In this document: in pieces, positions 12,102 to 22,223 of the stretch | How positions within the stretch are numbered: the stretch's first letter is position 1 | Layout: the number at the start of each line of letters is the position of its first letter | DNA from: Eutypa lata | Taxonomy: Eukaryota > Ascomycota > Sordariomycetes > Xylariales > Diatrypaceae | Assembly: GCA_022661535.1 (NCBI GenBank) | Contig: JAKULF010000001.1 | Location: 3,100,001-3,164,000 of the forward strand | Direction of reading: 5' to 3' | Length of the DNA: 64,000 nucleotides | Notes under the pieces: generated by a model | Database searches by the model: none | Told to the model about the DNA's origin: nothing | The model's input: the letters and a program-made list of their open reading frames with translations, nothing else | Translations under genes and position numbers: made by a program

Positions 12102-14813
12102 AGTAACAAAATAGTAGGAATTATTACCATCGATTGGAAAGGTGTAGCCACAAATGAACAATCGACTAGGGAGGACATATACTACGGCTCACTTTCGAGG
12201 AGTAGCCTCCTGGCCTTTTACTTAACTATATAGCGCTACAGCGCGACCTCGAGTTGTTACTGTCATCATTGATCCATGGATGATTAGAAATAGCAGACGG
12301 GGATGGTCAGCAAGTGCAATTTTGAATTTTCAGCTTCTACAAATTGCAAGGTAATACTACAGGAAAATTGTGTTATAACTGTGAACCAAGCATGCGGCTG
12401 TCACTTGAAGAGCTGATACTTGACCCAAACGGGAAGAATATACGATAAAAAGATGCGGTTGCACTGCGGCTGCTCTTCCGTGTGGCGTCCAGGGGGCTGC
12501 TGACGACATGTTGGGGGCCATTTCCAACCAGAACCAAAAGAGGTTTCTGTTGAGAGAAGGTCCAATTGCCAATTCTCTTATTTAGTCTCGTTTGTTCGGA
12601 ATCGCGCAGGTTCTTGTGTTTTGTTTCCCCAGTTTCATAAAATGCAGGAGCAAGGCAGCGTTGGGAAATGTTTTTACGGGCGCAGCCTCAATCATATGTC
12701 GTGCAGGTCATGCTGACGCCAAGTGTTGGTCTGACCATGACTTGATTTAGGTGTAAGGCTCCGAACACATGTCTTGGCATTTGAAGAACGAGTGTATGCT
12801 TCGAAGCGTAGTTGTTTGATCTAACTCTATTGAAGGTAATTATAGCTTTATCATGTTATACTAATGCAAGCTTAGAAATCGCGAACCAAACATCGTACAA
12901 TGCGGATGTGACTATGCGGAATATTCATTCGTACTATGTCATACACAACCTTGGCAGGGGGGATAAGTAATCTTATCAGGCGTAATATTCGCTGAACCTT
13001 TGCATGTCAGCTTCATTATAAGCACCTTCGAGCCTCTTTCGGTAGCCTGCCTACTCCCCTTTATCCTACCCTTAGAGTTAAGTCACTACTACATCCATTA
13101 ATGGCGACTAGAGCAATCTACGGACAGCTAAATATGTACTACTTCAGAAATTCAGTGTAGCAATTCAAAGCTTGGTCAAACGTTATCATGGGATGTTTAT
13201 TTAATAACCCTGCAGCGCGGGGTACGCTACCCTGATTGCCATGCCTGTTCCCTTCGTCTTAATCGGGAGGCAGTCAGGCGGTGAGTTCGAATATTGCTTG
13301 ATACATAGTCCTTACATTTTGTTCGAGGACCTGTTCTCTGATAATACTATTCGGGTCAGCTCCAGTGCTAAGACTAAAAGCCACCACAGAACTAGCTTAT
13401 CTGTCCCTGTTGTAACCTCAGTCCTCACCTGGATGATATTAGAATCGAAGAAGAAACCTCATAGATTACGACGCCCCTATATCTTATTTAGCACCGTCTG
13501 AAGAGTAAATTGGTTGTGGAGTTTGCTGCCTTGTCCGTTTTCTTGTCCAACTCAAAAAGATACCTTAATATCGATTCGAGAGTTCTCCAGACCGCTACTG
13601 AAAGCGACTACGTCAGACTAATGTTATTGCGATTCCCTCGAGTTTCTGATAGTAAATCTACATGTGGATCTCAATGGCCATGATATTTTGATCACTCTGA
13701 CGACCAACGCTATATCTCTCGAGGCTCTATTATAGTGTACTGTCACAAAAGTGTTAGGATATTACTATGATGATCGTGAATTGTTTCATACTATACTGAG
13801 ATCAGGAAAACATACCTAAGGAGCAATGATCGGACCAGACCATTATTATTACCCCGAAGGCGGGATGCCCAGTCGTATATCTTTAGATCCTGCTGCTAAA
13901 TCTATGCGAAGGGGCGGAAAGCAGAATTCGAGGTCCTAGAGTGCCGAATCTGATGCTAGCTTCGAAAGTAAAAGACGCCCCCCCCTCAAGTCTAATTACC
14001 ATAATGATCCAGGGTAGAGTTACCAATGATCTTATCTTAGACCTCGTGTAATGGGTAAAAACTTTCTTAGAGATGAGCATGGTCGATAATTAAAGAAGCA
14101 CCCTAAACATTCACGTAATTCCGTCACATATAGTTGCAGCATGTGAATTTTGTCCTTACCTATACCACATATTATAAGCAGGGTACGATTTGGGTAATGG
14201 GGTATTCCATATACCTACTGTAAAATGTCGATGTTATTGTAGGCAGTTCACGACATAATTAGGTATTTTTATCAACCCCACTTAAATTGACGGGTACCTT
14301 TGGATTCTGCTCCAACGTTAAGGACCAATTGCATGATTTATCCTCATTCGCAGTGAGATGTATTTTTGCTAACCTGCTGTGAAATCGAAGTTGGTACAGG
14401 AGGTGAGTAATCAATCGGAACCTATGGCGAAGTCCGGTAATTTTAGACATATGATTGGCTTAGTGATGCGGCTCCTGCACTGCGTACATGTACCTACCGA
14501 CCTCTAGAGCTACTATCTATCGACAAACCGCCGCATAAGTAGTGATAACCCAAGCTTACTACAACACAACGATTCTAATCTAGCGAATTCTCTCGTTTGA
14601 GGCTTACGCTTTGAAACTTACTCCCGTCTATACTTTCTTCTTCTTCTTCTTCCCGATGCCACCTACCTAGCTAATCGCTGGTGTAGAATAATAACCTTAA
14701 GTTAACGAAAACAAAGGCTTCTTTTACGAGTTAAGCCTCGAGATTACCAACGGACAGAACATACCTACCTACCTACCTAGCCCCTGCGAAAAGAAGCAAG
14801 AAAGAAAGAAAGC
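12102..14813. other. Gene-poor AT-rich region
   Basis: 2.7 kb with only short, overlapping open frames on both strands (for example 12357-12572, 13241-13501, 13883-14080). None has coding-like composition or splice continuity. Just before the next gene it holds a TTC tract (14635-14652) and an ACCT tract (14763-14779). Confidence 0.5.
14635..14779. repeat. TTC and ACCT simple tracts upstream of hydrolase gene
   Basis: A (TTC)n pyrimidine tract at 14635-14652 and an (ACCT)n tract at 14763-14779 lie within 180 bp of the start codon at 14814. They probably fall in the promoter or 5' UTR. Confidence 0.7.
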
Positions 14814-15794
14814 ATGGCGGCTCCTAACGGTGTAGCCGACCCGACCCTCCACTTACCGCGCATTCGTAAATAACCTCTAACTAAAGAACGAACAAGAACA
14901 GAACCGCAACAGCCAGCTAACATCCATGGCGCAGTATGCCTGCACGGCGGCGGCACCAACGCGCGCATCTTCCGCATGCAGTGCCGATCGCTCTCGCGCA
15001 GCCTGGCGCCGCACTTCCGGCTCGCGTACGCGGAGGCGCCGTTCGTGTCGGAGTCGCCCGGCCCCGACGTGCTCTCCGTGTACGCCGACTACGGGCCCTT
15101 CAAGCGCTGGCTGCGGTGGCTGCCCGAGCACGACCACCCGACCGACGACGCCGACGCCGTCCGCGCCCTCGACGGGGCCCTCGACGCCGCCATCCGCGCC
15201 GATGATGCCCTCGGTGCCGACGGGCCCTGGGTCGGGCTGCTGGGCTTTAGTCAGGGCGCCAAGATGGTGGCTAGTTTGCTGTTTCGTGCGCAGGTGCTTG
15301 CGGAGAGTGGTGGTGGTGGTGGTGGTGTGGGGGCGGGGGCGGGGCTCAGCAGCGGTGGTGGGGCGGGAAGTAGTAGTGATGGTGGTGGTGGTGCACTTAG
15401 TGGTAGCGGCGGTAGCGTCGTGAGCAGCATCCGCTGGCGGTTCGCCGTCATCCTAGCGGGCCGCAGCCCCATCGTATCGCTAGTGGACCCGTCCGTGTTC
15501 TCGTCGCCGCTTCTCGCCGACCCGAGCGAGTTCGGGCTGCACGCGCCGCCGGACCTGATGGAGGTCGCGCGGGGCCGCCACATACTCAAGCTGCCGACGA
15601 TCCACGTGCACGGGCTGAGCGATCCCGGCCTGCCCCTCCACCGCGACTTGCTGGATAGCTACTGCGACCCGGCGACGGCGCGGCTGGTCGAGTGGGATGG
15701 TGCCCATAGGCTGCCGCTGAAAGCGACGGATGTCAATCCGGTCGTGGAGCAGATGCTGGAGGTGGCGCGGGAGACGGGCGCGTTGAAGAAGTGA
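14814..15794 (+). CDS. FSH1-type serine hydrolase (alpha/beta hydrolase)
   Basis: Two exons, 14814-14865 and 14935-15794, joined by a 69 bp intron (GTAAAT...GCAG, branch-like GCTAAC), encode 303 residues. The joint restores the family N-terminus PRILCLHGGGTNARIF, which is lost if translation is started in exon 2. The nucleophile elbow GFSQG puts the catalytic Ser at about 123, with likely Asp at about 247 (SDPG) and His at about 275 (GAHRLP). This is the FSH1 family, which includes yeast Fsh1-3 and hydrolases such as CtnB/LovG of polyketide pathways; members act as small esterases or thioesterases. Residues about 143-181 form a Gly/Ser-rich low-complexity insert after the elbow. No biosynthetic core gene is adjacent. 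The substrate is unknown. Confidence 0.9.
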
Positions 15795-16159
15795 GTCAGT
15801 GGTGGTAGAGTGGTGTATTGACTCACGCACTTATTAAATGAATGGAGGCTGGCACGGGAGATGATATCACGCGCACATCATAGAGGTGAGTGAATGAGAG
15901 GAGAGTAGCGTGTTTTTTCCCTTAGATATAGAGCATTGTTTGGACCACCATGATTCACGCTATAGATTGATCGAGGTGACCGAGCCTCGTGAGTGAATAC
16001 CAATTAAGCATTAGAGCACAATGAATGGTACCCGAGAACCGTGTGAGGATTTATAATCAGTATTATAGCACAATGCATTCTTCAACTTCTCGTGCAACTT
16101 TTTCCTCTTCCAAACCTTAGTAACAACACCAAACTACACCTAACCATCCACGTATTGCC
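15795..16159. other. Intergenic
   Basis: Same-strand spacer of 365 bp. It probably holds the hydrolase 3' end and the promoter of the CaaX-tail gene; a CT-rich stretch at about 16090-16120 precedes the ATG. No gene seen. Confidence 0.5.
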
Positions 16160-16753
16160 ATGGCTCAATACAGTCGCACGGGGATAAACCGGCACCAAAA
16201 ACAAGAAGCCGTGCCAAACTATCTAGATGAGGTGCGTTATGCATAGCCTGCATCATGACTCCTCGTTCCATATGTATATGTTTAACTTATTGACCACCTA
16301 TAGCTCGTAACGCCAATCGACGACGGAGAATACAAAGATTGGTATCCACGCCCCGTCTCTGCCATTTCCGAAAAGTCGGGTCGCTCAGACTTTGGACAGT
16401 CAGCCTACGCAACTATCAATGCGGACACCTCCCGGACAACTGCGACCAGTCAGCCTGAACCATATAACTCGCGATCCGGATACAACAGAGATGCACGTAC
16501 TAGCGGAGAAGAGATCAATCGACGGAGAAATTGCATGGTATTAGGCCAAGTAAGACACGGCGCAATTAACGTACATAAGCCGGTGACTCCAAGAACCCAA
16601 ACTGCGCCTGGTCGTGATGGTAATCAGGGTTCATCGAATGGTGTAGGCCAGAAGGAGTCATATCCGCCACAAAATACGTTGGAGTACGATACTATTGATC
16701 CGCCAAACACCGTGAAGGGTAGTAAGGGAGGGAGTTGCTGTGTAATCTTGTGA
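16160..16753 (+). CDS. Uncharacterised protein with C-terminal CaaX prenylation box
   Basis: Two exons, 16160-16231 and 16304-16753 (intron 72 bp, GTGCGT...TATAG), give 173 residues. The protein is hydrophilic and probably disordered, rich in Ser, Arg, Gln and Thr, with a recognisable segment EYKDWYPRPVSAISEKSGRS (about residues 32-51). It ends in KGSKGGSCCVIL. The last four residues, CVIL, form a CaaX box. A Leu in the last position favours geranylgeranylation, and the preceding Cys could be palmitoylated, so the protein is predicted to be membrane-anchored like small GTPases. It has no GTPase motifs (no GxxxxGK[ST], no NKxD), so it is not a Ras/Rho/Rab protein. The start is the first ATG after a pyrimidine-rich leader. 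Family unknown. It is tail to tail with the F-box gene. Confidence 0.72.
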
Positions 16754-16913
16754 TGTAGTATTTCGGGTAAATGGACGTCAGAGGAGACAGGGAGAGAGGA
16801 CTGCTGTAGTAGCACTATGGGTTTTCCGTTCGTATATGAGTCATTTAACAAGAGATATTATATATGTCGACCAAATGTATTATTTAGCAGCATCTAAATT
16901 CACCATGTCTTCG

Positions 16914-17918
16914 TTACTGATTCCGAATGATTTCTTGCGTCGGCTGTGCATCGCGCTTATTCCTCCGCCACGTAGCCCACCTGGCGACGACCTCGACATC
17001 CTTGTCATGCTGCTCGGCCGGTAGGTAAAACCACTTCTCGTGCTCGGCGATCCAGCTCCGATTCGGCATGTAGGCCTCCAGCATGTAGTAGTTGTCGCGG
17101 TGGAAGGGGAAGTCGAAGCTAGGCGGGCCGCTCCTCTCCAGAAAGAGGTCGGTTCCCGAATCCGCGTCTTCCTTCGTCATGCGGAACCGCCGACGCTTGT
17201 TGCCCTTGTTTGCCGCGTGTCGGCGAATAGCCCGCACGGTTGAGTCCAGCTGCACTTCGAACAGGCGCGCGTGCCAGAGGGGGCTCCGCAGGGCCTTGCG
17301 CACGGTAGCGGCGTTCGCGGCGACCAGCTTCTGGTTCCACTCCGGGAACCCGCCGCGCGGAATGAGGGTAATCGGGTCGCCCCGGTCCAAGTTCCCTTGC
17401 CAGTGCCCGAAGTCCACGATGAAGCAGAGTGCCGACCACCGCAGCATGCAAGTCAGGCAGGTGCAGATCTCGGTGGGGTCGGGGGACTGGATGTGCTGGT
17501 AGGGCTTCTTGTGGATCGTCAGCAGCTCTTGGCGGTCCGCACTCTGCAAGTCGTGGTGGAAAGTTGCATCGACATTTTCGAGGAGCACGGGTGTCCGGTA
17601 GCACTTCTCGAGGCAAACGTATCGCCATCCCACGATCGATTTCGCTATAATGGCTTCGGCTTCCGATAGAAAAGCGTTCAGAGGCTTGTTCACTCTCCAT
17701 AGGTTGAAAACATCGCTCGGGCGCAGGAGACCTATGATAGCCAGAAGCAGCTCGGATGGCAAACTGAGGAGGCTGGGGCCCTCTGGGCGAACTTTCTTGG
17801 CCTTCTTGGTCTGTTTTTTCTTGAAGCGCTCGGTGCGTTTGGAGCGGAGGGTGAGCGCTTCCGTCTTGTCCTCCAGCAATCCCAGCTCCTCCACGTCGCT
17901 ATCATCAGTTTTTCGCAT
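16914..17918 (-). CDS. F-box domain protein
   Basis: Single exon, 334 residues. An N-terminal basic stretch (SKRTERFKKKQTKKAKKVR, about residues 26-44) may be a nuclear signal. It is followed by a clear F-box at about 49-90 (SLLSLPSELLLAIIGLLRPS ... LWRVNK). The rest has the Cys-containing CTCLTCMLRW segment and the HWQGNL / IPRGGFPEWN pattern seen in many fungal F-box proteins of unknown target. F-box proteins recruit substrates to SCF (Skp1-cullin) ubiquitin ligases. No C-terminal WD40 or leucine-rich repeats are visible, so the substrate-binding region is of the undefined fungal type. The first ATG of the frame was chosen. Confidence 0.85.
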   Translation of the reverse strand: MRKTDDSDVEELGLLEDKTEALTLRSKRTERFKKKQTKKAKKVRPEGPSLLSLPSELLLAIIGLLRPSDVFNLWRVNKPLNAFLSEAEAIIAKSIVGWRYVCLEKCYRTPVLLENVDATFHHDLQSADRQELLTIHKKPYQHIQSPDPTEICTCLTCMLRWSALCFIVDFGHWQGNLDRGDPITLIPRGGFPEWNQKLVAANAATVRKALRSPLWHARLFEVQLDSTVRAIRRHAANKGNKRRRFRMTKEDADSGTDLFLERSGPPSFDFPFHRDNYYMLEAYMPNRSWIAEHEKWFYLPAEQHDKDVEVVARWATWRRNKRDAQPTQEIIRNQ

Positions 17919-18594
17919 GATTTCCGGTTCGATCCCAGCAAGACACGAAATATAGAATATGATTTGGTTCTGCTATCGGAAGTAAACCTAGAGGATATAC
18001 GTAGCAGGTAGGTGGTGTCGAGAGATGCACGTGATAACTCCCCCCCGGATTTAAGTTCGCTATCGCCAAGATCCACAAGATCGCTGCGAATCCTCGATGA
18101 CATAATGGGGCGGACCCATTTAAACAAATAAGGTATGTACACAGTACTTAGGTACCTATACTTGAACTCTCATAATGCGATGTCCAATGGTTGAGCTTGG
18201 GATGCATATTACAAAGTGTATATGTGCCTGATTACATAAGTGATTTATATAATAGTTGTAGGAATGTATATATATCATTTTGCAAGAACAGGATTCAAAG
18301 GTGGTTTATCAATAGATTGTTTTGCTTATTGATGTCGACGTATTCGCTGGAAACGAAAGAGGGGGGAAGAGGGAAAAAGGGGCCCGGGGTGGAAAAGGAG
18401 AAGAGAATGGAAGGGAAGACCTCAATGACCTATACCCTGCATTACAGTATATGTCCCAGCAATTTTAGAAATCGGTATCTTCAATCGACAGATATTGCTT
18501 CTCCCTCGCTAGCTTGCCACCTTTATCCTATCACAGGACAGTCAGGATGAGACTCTCAATGTTACGCTTCGCTCGCTCCACATCCTCGTCATCA
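17919..18594. other. Intergenic / F-box promoter side
   Basis: Upstream of the F-box gene. The open frame at 18191-18550 is AT-rich at its start and purine-rich in the middle, with no recognised motif; I do not call it. Confidence 0.4.
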
Positions 18595-18924
18595 TCACCA
18601 GTAAAGAACACTCACGTCTCTCCATGCGTCTGATTCCCTCAGTTGTCTCACTGCGTCTTCAACCCTACGATAACTCTCTTTATGCCAGTAGGTAGCACGC
18701 TGATGGATTTCGGCAGAGCTCCACACCTCATCATCGGAGCGATGGATCTGATCCTGAACCTTGTTCTGGAGCTGCCGGTTCTCTCCACCATACGGAGTGG
18801 TGCCGGCAAACTCGTCCCTCATTCGATCACAGCACTCTCGCGGGCCTTGCTGAGACGGTGGAAGAGGTAACAGACTACTCTGCCTAAGGTAGATGTAGCA
18901 GAGGTTCGTTTCCCACAGGCTCAT
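18595..18924 (-). CDS. Possible small gene or gene fragment
   Basis: A 109-codon frame from ATG 18924. The N-terminal ~28 residues look non-coding. From about residue 29 the sequence is strongly hydrophilic and coding-like (CCDRMRDEFAGTTPYGGENR ... EIHQRATYWHKESYRRVED), then meets a good GTGAGT donor consensus at about 18620 (after WRD). This pattern suggests an internal exon whose neighbours are decayed or too weak to identify. I do not recognise the family. It could equally be an intact small protein or a remnant of a larger gene. Confidence 0.35.
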   Translation of the reverse strand: MSLWETNLCYIYLRQSSLLPLPPSQQGPRECCDRMRDEFAGTTPYGGENRQLQNKVQDQIHRSDDEVWSSAEIHQRATYWHKESYRRVEDAVRQLRESDAWRDVSVLYW

Positions 18925-19799
18925 CGCCCTCTCCGATGTCGAGCAGCTAATCTACTACCCAAGGCCTCAAGACCTGCGTAGGCTGCATCATTTTTAGTAT
19001 GGTTAAGATCATCTGGATTATTCTTTAGAACCTCTTCGTCCTCTGGGATCTAACGGCTGAGGTAATATTTGCGAGATCATCTACGCTTCCTTTAAAGCCG
19101 TCGGGTCCGTTACTATAATAGCGCTTGAAAGTGTTGCTGCATCCTCGCAATATCAGACCGTGAAAGGTGAATTAAAACTAAACCACTGGAGACGAACAGA
19201 TGGCGTAACTGGGATGCCGATTTACTACCAGCTATTGCTGACTTTAGCAGGTCTTATAGTTGAATTGTGCACCAAAAGGTAGCCAGAAAGCTTGACCAAG
19301 GTGTGCTTCAAAGTAGAGCACAAATTTGTTCGTATACAGCGTCACCAAATGTGATAATTAGAATGTAATATTAATATCATCATCCCCATATCAACTATCA
19401 AAAGAGACGTATTATCATACAAAACAAGTAGCAAGATGATTAAAAATACATAATTTCTTAATGTAATCTTAAAACTTAACAAATAACTAGCATCGTACAA
19501 CTACCTCCTCCTAACCTAGTAAGTCCTCTAAAGCCAACCCTTCCTTCGCCCTCGCCCTCGCCCCCGTCCTCTTCCCTAGAAATATTGGCCTCTTTATCTA
19601 ACCATCAAGCCACAGCCAGCACAAAAACGAAGAAAAGACCAACGCCCCAACGCACGCACGCGCACGCACACACACACACACACACACTTTTTAAACCAGT
19701 ACGCCTAGAGAACTCCAACAACGGTAAGTACTTAGGTAAGCAGGCAGGCAGGAGACAGTGCAATAAGTCGTCTGGCTGTCTGGCTGTCTGTCTGTCTAA
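18925..19799. other. Intergenic with simple repeats
   Basis: AT-rich spacer ending in GC-rich pyrimidine tracts and microsatellites next to the 3' end of the gene at 19800. No gene is supported. Confidence 0.5.
19651..19798. repeat. CA/CGCA microsatellite and CAGG/TGTC tracts
   Basis: (CGCA)n passing into (CA)n at 19651-19687, CAGG units at about 19741-19753, and alternating TGGC/TGTC units at about 19771-19798, directly beside the stop codon of the minus-strand gene. Confidence 0.85.
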
Positions 19800-21133
19800 C
19801 TACTTCTTCTCCTCGAAGTAGAAGCGACCCAACTGCTTCTCACCGCCCTTCGGGCTCCCGAGCACCGACGCGTTGTTCGCCGTGACCCGGCCCTCGCCGC
19901 CGTCCAGGCGCTCCCGCACGATGCGCTCGGCCGCCTCCCGCGTCGCCGGTCCGCCGACGCCCTCGCGCAGCGCGCTCGTCTGCGCCTGGCCGGGCTGGTG
20001 GACGGGGATCGGACCGCGGGTGGTGGTGTCGACGAAGATCTCGTCATCGGTCGTGCCGACGTGGCCGCCACCGTCGAGGGCGACCCCGTCAACGTACTTC
20101 GCATCTCGCCTCTCGGCGGCAGCGGACGAGCTAACGGGCGTATCGGGGCCACTGGTACCGGCACCCGCGGCAGCAGCGGCGGCAGCGGCAGCAAGCTCAA
20201 CCCCCCTCTCCCGGTCCCGGTCCCGGTTCCTCGCTGCCACCATCGCGGTCTCGCTCAGATTCGAGCTACTCCGCTCTAGACCCCAGGCGCCAGTCACGCC
20301 CGCGGTTCCGGGGAGAGGTCGGCGGTGGTAGATGGGGCCGCTCATGGTACTGTTGGCACCCTCGCCGAAGCCGACGAGGCTCGCGTTGCCATCGTCGCTC
20401 ATGCGGTCCTCGCGGTCCTCACGGTCCTCGAAGCCACCGACAGATCGGTTCGCCATGTCCTCGTCCATGGGATCCATCATCATACCGCCCTCGGTAGAGT
20501 CAATGTCCATCGCGCGGTAGTTGGTGTCGGTGCTCATGCCGTCCTCCTCGTCCGCCTCCCCGCCCTCGGTGGTCGTCCGCGCACCCACACTACCTGTGGC
20601 GGATGCCGTGCCGACGGTGCTCATCTTATTCGCAGCGGTGGGCTGGCCATTCGAGTCGAAATACGCGGCGGGTGGGTTGGCGCCACCGAGATGGTGGGGA
20701 AGAGGGTACGTCAGGGGCGAGCCGCCAGCGGAGTTGCCACCGGGAGGGAACTGCTGTTGGGCTCGGCTGGTGGTAGACACGCGTTCGAGGCCGGTCAGGC
20801 GGCTGATGCGGTCGGCGCGCTCTGCTTCTAAGCTGCTGGCGGACGGGTTGTGGTGGTGACCTCGCAGGTTGCCGAATCCAGGACCATGACCGCGATGGCC
20901 ATCCTTGATGGCTATTGTCGAGATGGCGGACAATGAAGTGGTGGTGCTAGTTGGTGTACCGCTAGGGAAAACAAAGCTTATCAGTATCGAATGCTAATGT
21001 CAATGCGACAGGTAGAACAAGGCTAGAAGGAGACCTACGGCATCTCAGTTGGGGTATCAGGGTTAGAGGGAGGAGGCGGTAGGTTGATGAGCATGGGAGC
21101 GCTCTGCTGATGTTGTGACGAAGATTGTGACAT
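19800..21133 (-). CDS. Conserved-looking low-complexity protein, function unknown
   Basis: Two exons, 21133-21039 and 20961-19800 (77 bp intron, GTAGGT...CCTAG), give 418 residues. The joint yields an ordered N-terminal motif (GTPTSTTTSLSAISTIAIKD then GHRGHGPGF), and residues about 75-95 (EAERADRISRLTGLERVS) form a charged helix. The middle is acidic and Met/Asp-rich (MDPMDEDM, EDREDREDRMSDD), followed by a poly-Ala run, and the C-terminus is GRFYFEEKK. No enzyme fold, membrane segment or DNA-binding domain is visible. The N-terminal motif and the FYFEEKK end look conserved across filamentous fungi from memory, but I cannot name a family. The acidic and poly-Ala composition would suit a nuclear regulator; that is inference. 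Confidence 0.68.
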
Positions 21134-22223
21134 GTTGATGGATGGGGATTAATACGCGACGTCGACGAATCCGAGGTAGCACGCAATGGTGCAAGTGATG
21201 ATAAGCTACGGTTTCGCTTCTAAAGAAGCGGCAAGAATTGATTAAGAGATGTGATTCTTAATCAACGCGCCCGAGCTAATACCTCGTTTGCGATGTTTGT
21301 CAAGTTGTACACGCCGGATAGATAGTTGACTGGTTATGATAGAAAATCGTCGTGTAGGTTAGTTGGTTGGAGAAATCGCGTCGGTATAGAATCAAAATGC
21401 TCCAGTTAGGTAGTCAATAAAGAGAAGCCTTTGAATACCTCAGGTTCTTGGAAGCAAGCAAAGGAGGAAGAAGAAAGAGGGGCATCTGCCTATTCACCTA
21501 CTAGAGCTACGTAGGCATGTATGTACTTTCGATGAATGGCCACATGCAAGTTCCAAGGGCTATGGTGGGGGAGGCGTCTGTTCTTGGTATTTTCGCTAGT
21601 TAGGCTATTAGGATACATGTAGGCAAGTACTACTAACACGTGCATAGCGCCATAGGGACCTAATTAATTGCATGTAGATGTACTTAACTACATGATTGTA
21701 TGTCAAATAGATCTCTTCATCATACATGTATGTATCTTGTCTCAAAAAGCTCAAGCGAGTCTCAAGGTAATGTCAAGGAAGTGACTGATCTCGTTTCCTA
21801 ACCTATAGCTCCCAGCAGACGGAACAGTATATGAGGAGGTAGTATCTGTATCTATTTACTGGTAGGTACTTACATATCCATTTACTTTGTCTCATGTGTA
21901 AAGTGAGCTGGTGAGTCGTACAGGCGGGTAGCTTCCTGTAGCGTTTAGCGGGGCATCGAACCATGACGTAAGGGCTAAGGCCTCTATGACTGCTACCTTA
22001 AGCACCTAAGCTCGATTTAGAGTTAGTGGAGTTCTAGGATTCCTTCAAATCCGTTTAACAACCTAACACTGTGCTGTCTGGCTGTCTGTCTTATTTCTAT
22101 AGATGTAGTATTATGCAAAAGCATATAACTTCTACATTAGCTTAAGAGGACAGTAGTTGTTGTATTCTCTATAGAGAGGGCATTGCCATAGTGGTACAGA
22201 TGCGGTCTATAGCATTCTTCCTC
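21134..22223. other. Long intergenic region upstream of the 19.8-21.1 kb gene
   Basis: About 1.1 kb with no credible gene. It contains several CATGTATGTA/ATGTAGGCA-like repeats (near 21515-21525, 21615-21625 and 21724-21732) and probably carries the promoter and a long 5' leader of the gene ending at 21133. Confidence 0.45.

Noticed and set aside
14926..15423. Open frame beginning MAQYACTAAAP in the FSH1 gene
   Set aside because: Wrong frame. The upstream 52 nt exon and intron restore the PRILCLHGGG start.
14814..16753. Secondary-metabolite cluster around the FSH1 hydrolase
   Set aside because: No polyketide synthase, NRPS, terpene synthase or tailoring genes lie nearby in the window.
20325..20831. 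Plus-strand 168-codon frame opposite the low-complexity gene
   Set aside because: Antisense shadow of a GC-rich, biased exon; no motif or splice support.
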